Numbered from the stretch's first letter, positions 44,760 to 54,453 are shown. The stretch: DNA of 64,000 bases from Isoptericola sp. AK164 (GCF_029643425.1 NZ_CP119106.1:992001-1056000); one strand, 5' to 3'. A program made the numbers and translations. The notes: generated from the sequence alone by a model not told the origin.

Positions 44760-45845
44760 GTGGCTCTCACTATCGGCATCGTCGGCCTGCCCAACGTCGG
44801 CAAGTCCACGCTCTTCAACGCACTGACCCGGAACTCCGCGCTCGCGGCGAACTACCCGTTCGCGACGATCGAGCCCAACGTCGGGGTGGTCCCGCTGCCG
44901 GACGAGCGGCTGGGCAAGCTTGCGGAGATCTTCTCCTCGGAGCGCGTGCTGCCGGCCACGGTGTCGTTCGTGGACATCGCCGGCATCGTCAAGGGCGCCT
45001 CGGAGGGCGAGGGGCTGGGCAACCAGTTCCTGGCCAACATCCGCGAGGCCGACGCCATCTGCCAGGTGACCCGCGCGTTCGACGACGGTGACGTCATCCG
45101 TGTCGAGGGTTCCACCGACGCCTCCGGCGACATCGAGACCATCTCCACCGAGCTCATCCTGGCCGACCTCCAGACGCTCGAGAAGGCGCTGCCGCGCATG
45201 GAGAAGGAGGTCAAGATCAAGAAGGGCGACCCCGTCCTGTTCGCCGCGGCGAAGAAGGCCCAGGAGATCCTCGAGGAGGGCACCACCCTCTTCCAGGGCG
45301 CGGCCGCCGCCGGCCTCGATCTCACCGAGGTGGCCCCGCTGCAGCTCATGACGGCCAAGCCGTTCATCTACGTCTTCAACACCGACGACGCCGGGCTGGC
45401 GGACGAGGCCATGCAGACGAAGATGCGCGAGCTCGTCGCCCCGGCCGAGGCGATCTTCCTGGACGCCAAGTTCGAGGCCGAGCTCGTCGAGCTCGAGCCG
45501 GACGAGGCCGCCGAGATGCTCGCCGAGACCGGCCAGGAGGAGTCCGGCCTGGACCAGCTCGCCCATGTCGGCTTCGACACGCTGGGTCTGCAGACGTACC
45601 TCACCGCCGGCCCCAAGGAGGCCCGCGCGTGGACGATCCGCAAGGGATGGACCGCCCCGCAGGCGGCCGGCGTCATCCACACCGACTTCGAGCGCGGCTT
45701 CATCAAGGCCGAGGTCATCTCCTTCGAGGACCTCGTCGAGGCCGGGTCCGTCGCCGCCGTCAAGGCCGCGGGCAAGGCGCGTGTCGAGGGCAAGGACTAC
45801 GTCATGCGTGACGGCGACGTCGTGGAGTTCCGCTTCAACGTCTAG
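44760..45845 (+). CDS. ychF: Redox-regulated ATPase YchF
   Basis: This 361-aa Obg-related protein hydrolyses ATP in preference to GTP and associates with ribosomes. G1 is GLPNVGKSTLF, G3 is DIAGIVKGASEGEGLGNQFL, and the C-terminal TGS-like domain has LQTYLTAGPKEARAWTIRKG. The G4 position reads NTDD in place of the NKxD of true GTPases (many YchF have NxxE), in keeping with relaxed base choice. The length is typical. Confidence 0.97.
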   Translation: MALTIGIVGLPNVGKSTLFNALTRNSALAANYPFATIEPNVGVVPLPDERLGKLAEIFSSERVLPATVSFVDIAGIVKGASEGEGLGNQFLANIREADAICQVTRAFDDGDVIRVEGSTDASGDIETISTELILADLQTLEKALPRMEKEVKIKKGDPVLFAAAKKAQEILEEGTTLFQGAAAAGLDLTEVAPLQLMTAKPFIYVFNTDDAGLADEAMQTKMRELVAPAEAIFLDAKFEAELVELEPDEAAEMLAETGQEESGLDQLAHVGFDTLGLQTYLTAGPKEARAWTIRKGWTAPQAAGVIHTDFERGFIKAEVISFEDLVEAGSVAAVKAAGKARVEGKDYVMRDGDVVEFRFNV

Positions 45846-46065
45846 CGCTGTCGACGGATCGCGTGACGTGCTGATCCGGTGTCAGGTCGGTCGGGATGCA
45901 CGGGTCCCGCCGACCTCCTCGTGGCCGTCACGTCCGGTGGTCGTGGCATCCGCGACGGCTTCCCCCCGTCCCCGCACAGCGTGCAGGGCGGTACCTGACA
46001 TCATGGAAAGGTCCGAGGAGACAACGATCTTGGACGGATCCAACTCTTGACGGTGAGAGGTTGTC

Positions 46066-46272
46066 ATGAGCGTGTACCGGGTGATCGACGTGATCGGGAC
46101 GAGCTCCTCCTCCTGGGAGGACGCTGCGGCGGGCGCCATCAGGACCGCGAAGGGATCGCTGCGCGACGTCAGAGTGGCCGAGGTGACCCAGCAGGACGTC
46201 GTCGTGGGAGATGACGGGGAGCTGGTCTACCGGACCAGGCTCCAGCTGTCGTTCAAGTACGAGTCGGAGTAG
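46066..46272 (+). CDS. Dodecin family protein
   Basis: This 68-aa protein has the dodecin layout beta-alpha-beta-beta: YRVIDVIGTSSSSWEDAAAGAI with the aromatic residue (Trp17) at the place expected for the flavin-stacking Trp, then a C-terminal strand LSFKYESE. Dodecins assemble as 12-mers and store flavin or, in some bacteria, CoA. The ATG follows GAGAGG. It is alone, with a 220-bp upstream gap containing TTGGACGGATCCAA. Confidence 0.9.
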   Translation: MSVYRVIDVIGTSSSSWEDAAAGAIRTAKGSLRDVRVAEVTQQDVVVGDDGELVYRTRLQLSFKYESE

Positions 46273-46317
46273 CCGGCGCCGGGTGTCGGTGAGCGGCTGG
46301 TTGTCGCGCGCGGACGT

Positions 46318-47754
46318 TCACGTCGTGGCACGTCCACGTCGGTACGCCGTCAGCGGCATGATCTCCAGGTGCATCGCCGTCCGGCCCGACTCGGGATCGG
46401 GGGCGAAGACGACCCGGATGGGGGAGAGCCCGGCGGCCGTCAGGTCGATGGCGAAGGAGAAGGGGTCCGCCGGGTCGTCGGGGACCAGCTCGACGCCGCG
46501 GTAGAGGAACGGGACGGGGTGGAGGCACCGCAGCACGAGGCGGCCCCGGCGGACGAGCACCTGGATCCCGGCGCCGACGATCGAACGCAGGCGCAGGTCG
46601 CTGAGGGTGCTGGGGAGCGTGTAGGTGCCGCAGACCCGGTCCCAGACCTCGGGTCGTTGCGCCACGTCGGTCCGCGCCGTGGCGGGCGGAAGGCCCAGGA
46701 GCCTGCGCACCAGCCTGTTGGCCTCGTCGGGGACCCAGAACATGCCCAGTCGCGCTCCGGTCACCACCACGAAGACGGCGGTCCGTGAGTCCGGGGCGAG
46801 GACCAGGGCGGAGTCGAAGCCGGGGATGATCCCCTGGTGCTCGGCGGTCGGGTGGTCGCCCAGGCGCCCGCGGAAGAACGCGAGGCCCATCCCGGGGATC
46901 CGCGGGTCGGGCTGGTAGTGCGGCGCGACCATGTCCGCGACAGTCGTGGGCGCCAGCGCGCGGCCGTGCCTGTTCGCCCCGCCGCCGACCAGCGCCTCGG
47001 CGTACCGCAGCATGTCGACCGGCGTCGACCAGGCGGCTGCCGCGCCGACGGTGGCCATGTTCGTCACCGGCACCGGGCGGGGCCCCCGTGCCGTCAGCCG
47101 GTAGCCGGTGGCGCGACGCGGGTCCCCGGGGCGGGACTGGTCGAGGTCCGTGCTGGTCATGCCCCACGGCGCGAAGACGTGCACCGCGAGGTGGTCGGCC
47201 AGCGGGGCGCCGGTGATGTCCTCGACGATCTGGCCGAGGGTCGCGGGACCGTGGTTGGTGTAGCAGAACCGCGTCCCGGGTTCGGCCACGCCGTGCAGGA
47301 CACCGCCGTAGTAGTCGCGCAGGGACGGCGCGGGGACGTCGGCCGGTGTGCTCTCCCCGAAGTCGGGGCGGACGGCGTGACGCAGCGAGAGTGTCTCGGG
47401 GAGCCCGGCGGTGTGGGTCAGCAGCTGCCGCACCGTGACCGGCCGGTCCGTCGGCGCCGGCGGCTCGAGCCGGTAGCCCCGCAGGTAGTCGTTCGCCGGG
47501 GCGTCGAGGTCGACGAGGCCACGCTCGACGAGCTGCATGACGGCGACGCCGGTGAACGTCTTGGTGATCGACGCGACGCGGAAGGCGGTGTCCGCCGAGA
47601 CGGTGGATCCGGTGGCCAGGTCGGCGAGGCCGCTCGTCGCGACCTGTGTCGTCACGCCGTCCTCCACCATGCCGAGGGCGATCCCGACCGCCGCTCGGCG
47701 GTGACGGATCGCCTCGACCTCCGCGTCGAGGTCGATCGCTGTCCCTGCCGACAT
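46318..47754 (-). CDS. Class C beta-lactamase-like serine hydrolase
   Basis: This 478-aa protein has the SxxK motif at Ser62-Lys65 (VASITKTFTG), the second motif YTN in FCYTNHGPATLG, and a C-terminal HQGIIPGFDS that may replace the KTG triad. The domain of about 360 residues is followed by a beta-rich tail of about 115 residues. There is no signal peptide, so it is probably cytoplasmic: an esterase or peptidase, not a true beta-lactamase. It converges with dodecin. Confidence 0.85.
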   Translation of the reverse strand: MSAGTAIDLDAEVEAIRHRRAAVGIALGMVEDGVTTQVATSGLADLATGSTVSADTAFRVASITKTFTGVAVMQLVERGLVDLDAPANDYLRGYRLEPPAPTDRPVTVRQLLTHTAGLPETLSLRHAVRPDFGESTPADVPAPSLRDYYGGVLHGVAEPGTRFCYTNHGPATLGQIVEDITGAPLADHLAVHVFAPWGMTSTDLDQSRPGDPRRATGYRLTARGPRPVPVTNMATVGAAAAWSTPVDMLRYAEALVGGGANRHGRALAPTTVADMVAPHYQPDPRIPGMGLAFFRGRLGDHPTAEHQGIIPGFDSALVLAPDSRTAVFVVVTGARLGMFWVPDEANRLVRRLLGLPPATARTDVAQRPEVWDRVCGTYTLPSTLSDLRLRSIVGAGIQVLVRRGRLVLRCLHPVPFLYRGVELVPDDPADPFSFAIDLTAAGLSPIRVVFAPDPESGRTAMHLEIMPLTAYRRGRATT

Positions 47755-48288
47755 GTCGCCGCCTCTCCGGCCGCGACGGAGACCGCGGCGGCCGGGTCAG
47801 GTCGTGGGGTCCGCCCGGATTCTCAGGCAGCTCCAGGATAGGCGGCGGCGTCCGCGCCCGCTCGCGGCTCGTCGGCCACAGGACCGGTTGCTCCGGACGA
47901 CGGTGTCCGGGGGGCGAGATTCACCCGGCGGGAGCCGCGGATCCACCGTAGGGTCGCGAATATGGCGTCGTCATCAGAATGAGACCGAAAAGCGCCCTCC
48001 GCGTGACGACCCTTTTCCATAACACGGGAATAGGACGATTGTGTGATGGAATTCCGGGTGGTGTTTCTCCGCCGTTTCGGCGCAACCGCCCAGTTCGTTC
48101 CCAATGATTCTTGGCAGTCTCAGATCCATAACGATCACCAGTCAATCTCGGAAAGTGGCAATTTCGCCTTCTGCTCGCTGGGTACGGTGTGGCGAACACC
48201 ACGGACCCCCTGGCGGTGAGGTCGGCCACTCGTGACCCGGGCGGCCGCCGAACCTGGCGGGGGGCCCTTCCCATGAGGAGGAACCCCA
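47755..48288. other. 534-bp intergenic region with an AT-richer stretch
   Basis: No gene is supported here. The left part should hold the promoter of the serine hydrolase; on the minus strand a TATCCT -10 candidate is at 47836-47841. The stretch from about 47950 to 48180 is clearly richer in A and T than the rest of the window (for example TTTTCCATAACACGGGAATA and TCCATAACGATCACC), with a short hairpin GCCGTTTCGGC. It leads into the first Opp-type operon, with a possible -10 TACGGT at 48183-48188. The AT content suggests a complex promoter region or acquired DNA. Confidence 0.5.
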
Positions 48289-50133
48289 GTGAAGATCAGG
48301 CGTGCAAGCGCGGCCGTCGCGGCCGTCGCCACCGGCGCTCTCCTGCTGTCGGCCTGCTCGAGCCCGGCGTCGGACGACCAGCCGGAGACCGAGGAGACCA
48401 CGGCGGCCGAAGAGACCGCCGACACCGAAGAGATCACGGACTCGTGCAAGGTCGACACCGGTGTCACCGAGTCGGCCGACGGCGAGATCCAGTACTCGGC
48501 CGGTGAGGTGCAGTGGGCCGGTTACAACGGCAACCTGCCCGACACCTACTCGACGTACAACTCTGTCGTGAACGACCGCATGATCGGCGGCTTCATGTAC
48601 TTCGGCGTCGACGGCACCGTCTGCCAGGACGAGGAGTATGGCTCGTTCGAGGCCGTGTCCGAGGACCCGCTGCAGGTGCAGTACACCCTCGCCGACGACG
48701 CGACGTGGTCCGACGGCACCCCGATCACCTACGCCGACTACCTGCTCGACTGGGCGACCCAGGCGGTCACGGTCGACGGCACGATCACCGAGGACGCCTC
48801 GGAGGAGCCGCTGTTCAACAACGTCAGCGGCCTGACCCTGGGCGACTACGTCCCCGAGGGCCCGCAGGCGGACTCGGCGGACGCCAAGTCGTTCCAGTAC
48901 GACTACGAGCGCGTCTACGCCGACTGGCAGCTCAACGTCTCCGGGGCCTTCCCGGCGCACGTCGTGGCCGAGCAGGCCGGCGTCACCGTCGAGGAGCTCG
49001 TCACCGCCATCGAGGAGCTCGACATGTCGGTCCTCGAGCCGGCCGCCGAGTTCTGGAACACCGGCTGGCTGTCCTCGACGCCGGGCGAGCTGCCGGACCC
49101 GGCGCTGGTCCCGGTCTCCGGTCCGTACATGCTCAAGGAGGACGGCTGGATCGCCGGTCAGTCCATCACGCTGACCGAGAACGAGAACTACTGGGGCACC
49201 CCGCCCGCGACGAAGGAGCTCACCTTCCGCTTCGCGGCCGCGGACACCCACGTGCAGGCGCTGCAGAACGGTGACCTCGACGTCATCGAGCCGCAGGCCA
49301 CGGTCGACACGATCCCGCAGCTCGAGCAGATCGGCTCGTCCGTCGAGGTCCTCACCGGTCAGACCCTGATCTGGGAGCACCTGGACTACAACTTCGGCGA
49401 CAGCTCGGTCTTCGCCGACAACCTGGCCGCCCGCGAGGCCTTCGCCTACTGCGTGCCGCGTCAGAAGATCGTCGACGACCTGATCGCGCCGATCGACGAG
49501 AACGCGGTCGTCATGAACGCCCGCGAGGTCTTCCCGTACCAGACCGAGAAGTACGAGGAGGTCACGGCCGAGTCCTACGACGGCCGCTACGACGAGGTCG
49601 ACCTGGAGATGGCCACGGAGAAGTTCGCCGAGGCCGGTCTCGAGGAGGGCACCGAGATCCGCATCGGTTACTCCGCGCCGAACCCGCGTCGTGCCGACGA
49701 GGTCGCCGCCATCAAGTCGTCCTGCGACCAGGTGGGCTTCAACATCGTCGACGCCGGTGACCCGGAGTTCTTCGCCGCCGGTGGTGCGCTGGAGACCGGT
49801 GACTGGGAGATCGCCCTGTTCGCCTGGGCCGGTTCCGGTCAGATCGCCTCCGGCCAGAACATCTACGCCTCCGGTCGCCCGCAGAACTTCGGCGGGTACT
49901 CCAACGAGACGGTCGACGAGGCCTGGGAAACCCTGGCCTCGACGGTCGACGAGTCCGTCCACCTGGAGCAGACCAAGGTGATCGAGTCCGAGCTGTGGGA
50001 CACCCTGTACGGCATCCCGCTGTTCGCTCACCCGGGTGTCGTCGCGCACTCGGCCGACCTGGAGAACGTCCGCTTCACCGCGGCCCAGGACGGGATCGTC
50101 TGGAACGCCGAGCAGTGGTCTCGCGCCTCCTGA
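48289..50133 (+). CDS. Peptide-type ABC transporter substrate-binding lipoprotein
   Basis: This 614-aa protein has a lipoprotein signal: MKIRRAS, a hydrophobic core and lipobox LSAC with Cys22. It then has an acidic, Thr/Glu-rich linker (about residues 30-50) before the SBP family 5 (Opp/Dpp) fold. The fold shows PLQVQYTLADDATWSDGTPITYADY and the late GQIASGQNIYASGRPQNFGGYSN. The GTG at 48289 follows AGGAGGA. It would bind peptides or another oligomer outside the cell for the permeases that follow. A strong hairpin separates it from them, so it is probably made in excess. Confidence 0.93.
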   Translation: MKIRRASAAVAAVATGALLLSACSSPASDDQPETEETTAAEETADTEEITDSCKVDTGVTESADGEIQYSAGEVQWAGYNGNLPDTYSTYNSVVNDRMIGGFMYFGVDGTVCQDEEYGSFEAVSEDPLQVQYTLADDATWSDGTPITYADYLLDWATQAVTVDGTITEDASEEPLFNNVSGLTLGDYVPEGPQADSADAKSFQYDYERVYADWQLNVSGAFPAHVVAEQAGVTVEELVTAIEELDMSVLEPAAEFWNTGWLSSTPGELPDPALVPVSGPYMLKEDGWIAGQSITLTENENYWGTPPATKELTFRFAAADTHVQALQNGDLDVIEPQATVDTIPQLEQIGSSVEVLTGQTLIWEHLDYNFGDSSVFADNLAAREAFAYCVPRQKIVDDLIAPIDENAVVMNAREVFPYQTEKYEEVTAESYDGRYDEVDLEMATEKFAEAGLEEGTEIRIGYSAPNPRRADEVAAIKSSCDQVGFNIVDAGDPEFFAAGGALETGDWEIALFAWAGSGQIASGQNIYASGRPQNFGGYSNETVDEAWETLASTVDESVHLEQTKVIESELWDTLYGIPLFAHPGVVAHSADLENVRFTAAQDGIVWNAEQWSRAS

Positions 50134-50157
50134 CGTCCTGACCGCCTGACAGGCACC

Positions 50158-50192
50158 GTGTGGGGGCAGGGATGACCTCCCTGCCCCCACAC
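50158..50192 (+). terminator. Hairpin between binding-protein and permease genes
   Basis: A perfect 15-bp stem (GTGTGGGGGCAGGGA / TCCCTGCCCCCACAC) with loop TGACC lies 25 bp after the binding-protein stop and 28 bp before the permease start. There is no U tract. It likely attenuates transcription or protects the upstream message. Confidence 0.8.
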
Positions 50193-50220
50193 GCCTGCCT
50201 TGACCGAAAAGGGGCACAGC

Positions 50221-51738
50221 GTGCTCAAGTTCATCCTTCGACGACTGGGGATCTCGTTCCTCGTGCTGTGGGCGGCGTCGCTGCTCATCTTCGTGCTGAC
50301 GATCAACGCGGGCGACCCCCTGGCAGATCTGCGCGAGTCCAACGCCGAGAACCGCGAGAGCCTCATGGCCCTGCGCACCGAGCAGATGGGCCTCGACCTG
50401 CCGTGGTACGAGCGCTACTGGGAGTGGCTCTCCGGCGTCGGCGGCTGCTTCACCGGCAGCTGCGACCTGGGGACGACGGTCAACGGCGCCAACGTCCTCG
50501 ACCTGACGGCGCAGGCCGCCGGCTCGACGCTCCGACTCGTGACGCTGGCGACCCTGCTGGCGATCGTCGTCGGCATCGCCGCGGGTATCGTCTCCGCGAT
50601 CCGTCAGTACACCGGCTTCGACTACGGTGTCACGTTCCTCGCCTTCCTCTTCTTCTCGCTGCCTGTGTTCTGGGCGGCGGTGCTCCTCAAGGAGTACGGC
50701 GCGATCCGCTTCAACGACTGGATCGCCAGCGGCGACATGGAACCACCGATGATCCTCGGCTTCGCCCTGGTCGCGGCGGCGATCATCCCCGCCGTGCTGG
50801 GCGGCCCCTGGCGCCGACGCCTCTACACCGGGGCGGCCACCTTCACCTTCGTCGCCGTGCTGCTGTACGTGCTGAACGTGCTCGACTGGTACCGGAACCC
50901 GTTCTTCGGGCTCGCGATGGTGCTGCTCACCTCGCTGGGTGCGGCCGTGCTCGTCACCGCCCTCGTGGCCGGGCTGGGCAACCGACGGGTGCTCTACGCG
51001 GCGCTGACCACCGCCGTCGTCGGGACGCTCAGCTACCTGGTCTTCGCCGGGGTCCTGCTGGAGCCCACGTGGCTGCAGCTGATCGGCCTGTTCGTGCTGG
51101 CGATCGTCGTGTCGATCGCGATCGGCGCCGCCTGGGGCGGCTACGCCCGCAAGCAGGCGATGTTCATCTCCGCGGTCACCGGTGTCATCACCTCCGGGGT
51201 GATCGTCTTCGACATCCTGGTGGCGCACTGGGCCGGCTTCCTCGAGCTCAAGTCGCGGCCGATCTCCACGATCGGGTCGCAGACGCCGAACTTCAGCGGT
51301 GACTTCTGGGAGTCGGTGCTGGACTCCGGGATGCAGCTCATCCTGCCGACGATCGTGCTGACCCTGGTCTCGGTCGCCTCGTACTCCCGGTACACGCGGT
51401 CCTCGATGCTCGAGGTGATGAACCAGGACTACGTCCGCACGGCGCGCTCCAAGGGCCTGTCCGAGCGGGCGGTCATCACCAAGCACGCGTTCCGCAACGC
51501 CCTGATCCCGATCACCACGATCGTCGCCTTCGACTTCGCGGGCCTCATCGGCGGCGCGGTGATCACCGAGCGCGTCTTCGGCTGGAAGGGCATGGGCGCC
51601 ATGTTCCAGGAGGGCCTGGACCGGGTCGACCCCGACCCGGTGATGGCCTTCTTCCTGGTCACGGGAACGGCGGCGGTGCTGATGAACATGCTCGCCGACA
51701 TCGCCTACGCCTACCTCGACCCACGGATCCGGCGGTGA
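50221..51738 (+). CDS. Peptide-type ABC permease (OppB-like), enlarged
   Basis: This 505-aa permease starts at the GTG at 50221 (MLKFILRRLGISFLVLW) after AAGGGG. It has the OppB start, the usual membrane segments and the ATPase-contact EAA loop near 397-418 (EVMNQDYVRTARSKGL). Normal OppB proteins are about 310-340 aa; here an extra stretch at about 175-340 adds four to five hydrophobic segments in the middle. It pairs with the OppC-like permease downstream. Confidence 0.92.
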   Translation: MLKFILRRLGISFLVLWAASLLIFVLTINAGDPLADLRESNAENRESLMALRTEQMGLDLPWYERYWEWLSGVGGCFTGSCDLGTTVNGANVLDLTAQAAGSTLRLVTLATLLAIVVGIAAGIVSAIRQYTGFDYGVTFLAFLFFSLPVFWAAVLLKEYGAIRFNDWIASGDMEPPMILGFALVAAAIIPAVLGGPWRRRLYTGAATFTFVAVLLYVLNVLDWYRNPFFGLAMVLLTSLGAAVLVTALVAGLGNRRVLYAALTTAVVGTLSYLVFAGVLLEPTWLQLIGLFVLAIVVSIAIGAAWGGYARKQAMFISAVTGVITSGVIVFDILVAHWAGFLELKSRPISTIGSQTPNFSGDFWESVLDSGMQLILPTIVLTLVSVASYSRYTRSSMLEVMNQDYVRTARSKGLSERAVITKHAFRNALIPITTIVAFDFAGLIGGAVITERVFGWKGMGAMFQEGLDRVDPDPVMAFFLVTGTAAVLMNMLADIAYAYLDPRIRR

Positions 51739-51783
51739 GACCCATGACCGGACCCCGTACGCACCACACCCGCGGAGCGCACC

Positions 51784-52692
51784 ATGACTGACCTGAAGAA
51801 TCCGCCGGCCGAGGAGAAGTCCTACAGCCAGGGCCAGCTCGTGCGGATGCGGTTCTTCCGCCACAAGGGAGCCATCATCTCGATGGCGGTCATGGCGCTC
51901 GTGATCCTTGTCGCCTTCACCTCGATCGGCATCGGTCCGATCCCCGGCTGGTGGGACAAGGTGCCCGAGCTGCAGTACCCGAAGATCGGCGACGGCGCCC
52001 CCAGCTGGGAGCACCCGTTCGGTCAGGACACCGGCGGCAAGGACTACTTCGCCCTGGTGATGCTCGGGACCCAGAAGTCCCTCATCATCGCGTTCGGCGT
52101 GGGGATCATCTCCACCGTCATCGGCACGCTGGTCGGGGCCCTGGCCGGCTACTTCCGCGGCTGGGTCGAGGCCGTGCTCATGCGCATGACGGACCTGCTG
52201 CTCGTCATCCCGCTGCTCGTGCTCGCCGCGGTGCTGGGCAAGATGGCCAGCTCCTGGGGCATCTGGGGACTGACCCTCATGCTGGGCCTCGTCACCTGGA
52301 CCGGTCTCGCCCGCCTGGTGCGCGGCGAGGTGCTGTCCCTGCGCGAGCGCGAGTTCGTCGTGGCGGCCTACGCCGTCGGCACGAGCAGCAGCCGGACGAT
52401 CTTCAAGCACATCCTGCCCAACGCCATCGGGACGATCATCGTCTCGGCGACGCTGGCCATCTCGGCGGCGATCCTGCTCGAGACGGCGCTCAGCTTCCTC
52501 GGGTACGGCGTGCAGGCACCGGACACCTCGCTGGGCCTGCTGATCCAGCAGTACCAGACGGCGTTCACCACGCGTCCGTGGCTCTTCTGGTGGCCGGGGC
52601 TGATGATCCTCGCCATCGCCCTGAGCGTGAACTTCATCGGCGACGGTCTGCGCGACGCGTTCGACCCCCGCCAGAACAGGACCAAGGCCTGA
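51784..52692 (+). CDS. Peptide-type ABC permease (OppC-like)
   Basis: This 302-aa permease has an N-terminal cytoplasmic tail with YSQGQLVRMRFFRHKGA, a first helix, and the EAA loop EFVVAAYAVGTSSSRTIFKHILPNA. The C-terminus ends FIGDGLRDAFDPRQ as in OppC/DppC. The ATG is preceded by GGAG. It forms the channel with the enlarged OppB-like protein, and its stop overlaps the ATPase start by one base (TGATG). Confidence 0.95.
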   Translation: MTDLKNPPAEEKSYSQGQLVRMRFFRHKGAIISMAVMALVILVAFTSIGIGPIPGWWDKVPELQYPKIGDGAPSWEHPFGQDTGGKDYFALVMLGTQKSLIIAFGVGIISTVIGTLVGALAGYFRGWVEAVLMRMTDLLLVIPLLVLAAVLGKMASSWGIWGLTLMLGLVTWTGLARLVRGEVLSLREREFVVAAYAVGTSSSRTIFKHILPNAIGTIIVSATLAISAAILLETALSFLGYGVQAPDTSLGLLIQQYQTAFTTRPWLFWWPGLMILAIALSVNFIGDGLRDAFDPRQNRTKA

Positions 52693-54446
52693 TGACCACC
52701 CTCGATCTCTCCTCCGCGCCGGACGCCACCACCCCCGGCGACGCCGTGCTGTCCTTCACCGACCTCGAGGTGACCTTCGGCACCGAGTTCGGCGACGTCC
52801 ACGCCGTCAAGGGCATCTCCCTGGAGGTGCGTCCCGGTGAGGTCGTCGCCCTGGTGGGCGAGTCCGGGTCCGGCAAGTCCGTGACGTCGACGACGGCGCT
52901 CGGTCTGCTGCCGGGCAACGCCCGCGTCTCGGGACGGGTCCAGGTCGGCGACCAGGTCGTCGGCGACCTGGACCCGGCGGGGCTGCGCAAGATGCGCGGC
53001 AACGACATCGCCATGGTGTTCCAGGAGCCGATGACCGCGCTCAACCCGGTGCTCACCATCGGCGACCAGCTCACCGAGGCCCTGCAGCTGCACGGCATCG
53101 CCTTCGGCAAGCAGGCGATGGCCCGGGCCGCCGAGCTGCTCGACATGGTCGGTATCCCGGAGCCCGAGCGGCGCCTCAAGCAGTACCCGCACGAGCTGTC
53201 CGGCGGTCAGCGCCAGCGCGTCGTCATCGCCATGGCGATCTCCTGCGACCCCAAGGTGATCATCGCCGACGAGCCGACCACGGCCCTCGACGTCACCGTG
53301 CAGGCCGACATCCTCGACCTGCTGCGCTCGCTGAAGGACAAGCTCGACACCGGCATCCTGCTCATCACCCACAACATGGGCGTGGTGGCCGACATGGCCG
53401 ACCGCGTCGCGGTGATGTTCAAGGGCGACCTCGTCGAGACCGGCAGCGCCGCCCAGGTGCTGACCGACCCGCAGCACGACTACACCAAGCGGCTGCTCAA
53501 GGCGGTGCCGCACCTCGGCGAGGGCCGGGGCCAGGACGACGCCGCGGTGGCCCGTTCGGTGGAGACCGAGCGTGCCGACGCCGAGACCCCGGCGCTCGAG
53601 CTGGACCAGCTGGTCATCGAGTACCACCGGCTCGGCAAGCCGCCGTTCCGCGCGGTCGACGACGTCTCCTTCACCGTCGGTGCGGGCGAGATCGTCGGAC
53701 TGGTGGGCGAGTCCGGGTCGGGCAAGTCCACGATCGCCAAGTGCGCCCTCGGCCTCATCCCGGCGCGCTCGGGGTCGGTCCGGATCCTCGGCGAGGACTT
53801 CGGCGCGATGCGCAAGAAGCAGCTCAAGGACCTGCGCCGGCGCATCGGCGTCGTGTTCCAGGACCCGGCGGCCTCGATCAACCCGCGCTTCCCGGTGGGC
53901 GAGGCCATCAACGAGCCGCTGGCCGTGCACAAGATCGGCGACGCGGCCTCGCGGCAGAAGCGGGTCATGGAGCTGCTGGACGCCGTCGAGCTGCCCCGGT
54001 CGTACTACAACCGGTACCCGCACGAGCTGTCCGGTGGTCAGCGCCAGCGCGTCTCCATCGCGCGGGCGCTCACCCTCGAGCCGGAGCTCATGGTGGCCGA
54101 CGAGCCGACGTCGGCCCTCGACGTGTCGGTCCAGGCCGCCGTGCTGGAGATGTTCCTGGACCTGCAGAGCGAGTTCGGGTTCGCGTGCCTGTTCGTCAGC
54201 CACGACCTGGCCGTCATCGACATGCTCGCCCACCAGGTGGTCGTCATGCAGGAGGGCCGCATCGTCGAGAAGGGGACCCGCGACCGCGTGCTGCGCTCCC
54301 CGCAGGAGGAGTACACCAAGCGACTCCTCGCCGCAGCACCCGTGCCGGACCCGACCGAGCAGAAGGAGCGTCGCGAGGAGCGGCACCGGCTGCTCGCCGA
54401 GTGGGGCGACGAGGTCTCCGAGATCCGCCTGCGCGAAGGGGCCTGA
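52692..54446 (+). CDS. Fused double ATPase of the peptide-type importer (OppD-OppF)
   Basis: This 584-aa protein joins two complete ABC ATPase domains. Domain 1 (about 20-270) has GESGSGKSVTST, LSGGQRQRV and IIADEPTTALD; domain 2 (about 300-550) has GESGSGKSTIAK, LSGGQRQRV and MVADEPTSALD. In many bacteria these are separate OppD and OppF. Both sets of motifs are intact, so both sites should bind and hydrolyse ATP. Only 7 bp separate it from the large permease that follows. Confidence 0.95.
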   Translation: MTTLDLSSAPDATTPGDAVLSFTDLEVTFGTEFGDVHAVKGISLEVRPGEVVALVGESGSGKSVTSTTALGLLPGNARVSGRVQVGDQVVGDLDPAGLRKMRGNDIAMVFQEPMTALNPVLTIGDQLTEALQLHGIAFGKQAMARAAELLDMVGIPEPERRLKQYPHELSGGQRQRVVIAMAISCDPKVIIADEPTTALDVTVQADILDLLRSLKDKLDTGILLITHNMGVVADMADRVAVMFKGDLVETGSAAQVLTDPQHDYTKRLLKAVPHLGEGRGQDDAAVARSVETERADAETPALELDQLVIEYHRLGKPPFRAVDDVSFTVGAGEIVGLVGESGSGKSTIAKCALGLIPARSGSVRILGEDFGAMRKKQLKDLRRRIGVVFQDPAASINPRFPVGEAINEPLAVHKIGDAASRQKRVMELLDAVELPRSYYNRYPHELSGGQRQRVSIARALTLEPELMVADEPTSALDVSVQAAVLEMFLDLQSEFGFACLFVSHDLAVIDMLAHQVVVMQEGRIVEKGTRDRVLRSPQEEYTKRLLAAAPVPDPTEQKERREERHRLLAEWGDEVSEIRLREGA

Positions 54447-54453
54447 CGGCCCC

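Noticed and set aside
46318-47754. Calling the serine hydrolase a true beta-lactamase
   Set aside because: It has no signal peptide and no clear KTG triad; the class C fold is shared by many esterases and peptidases.
48142-52410. A 1,422-codon antisense frame over the first importer
   Set aside because: Same composition artefact as over gdh; it is rich in H, D, G, R and V and has no start context.
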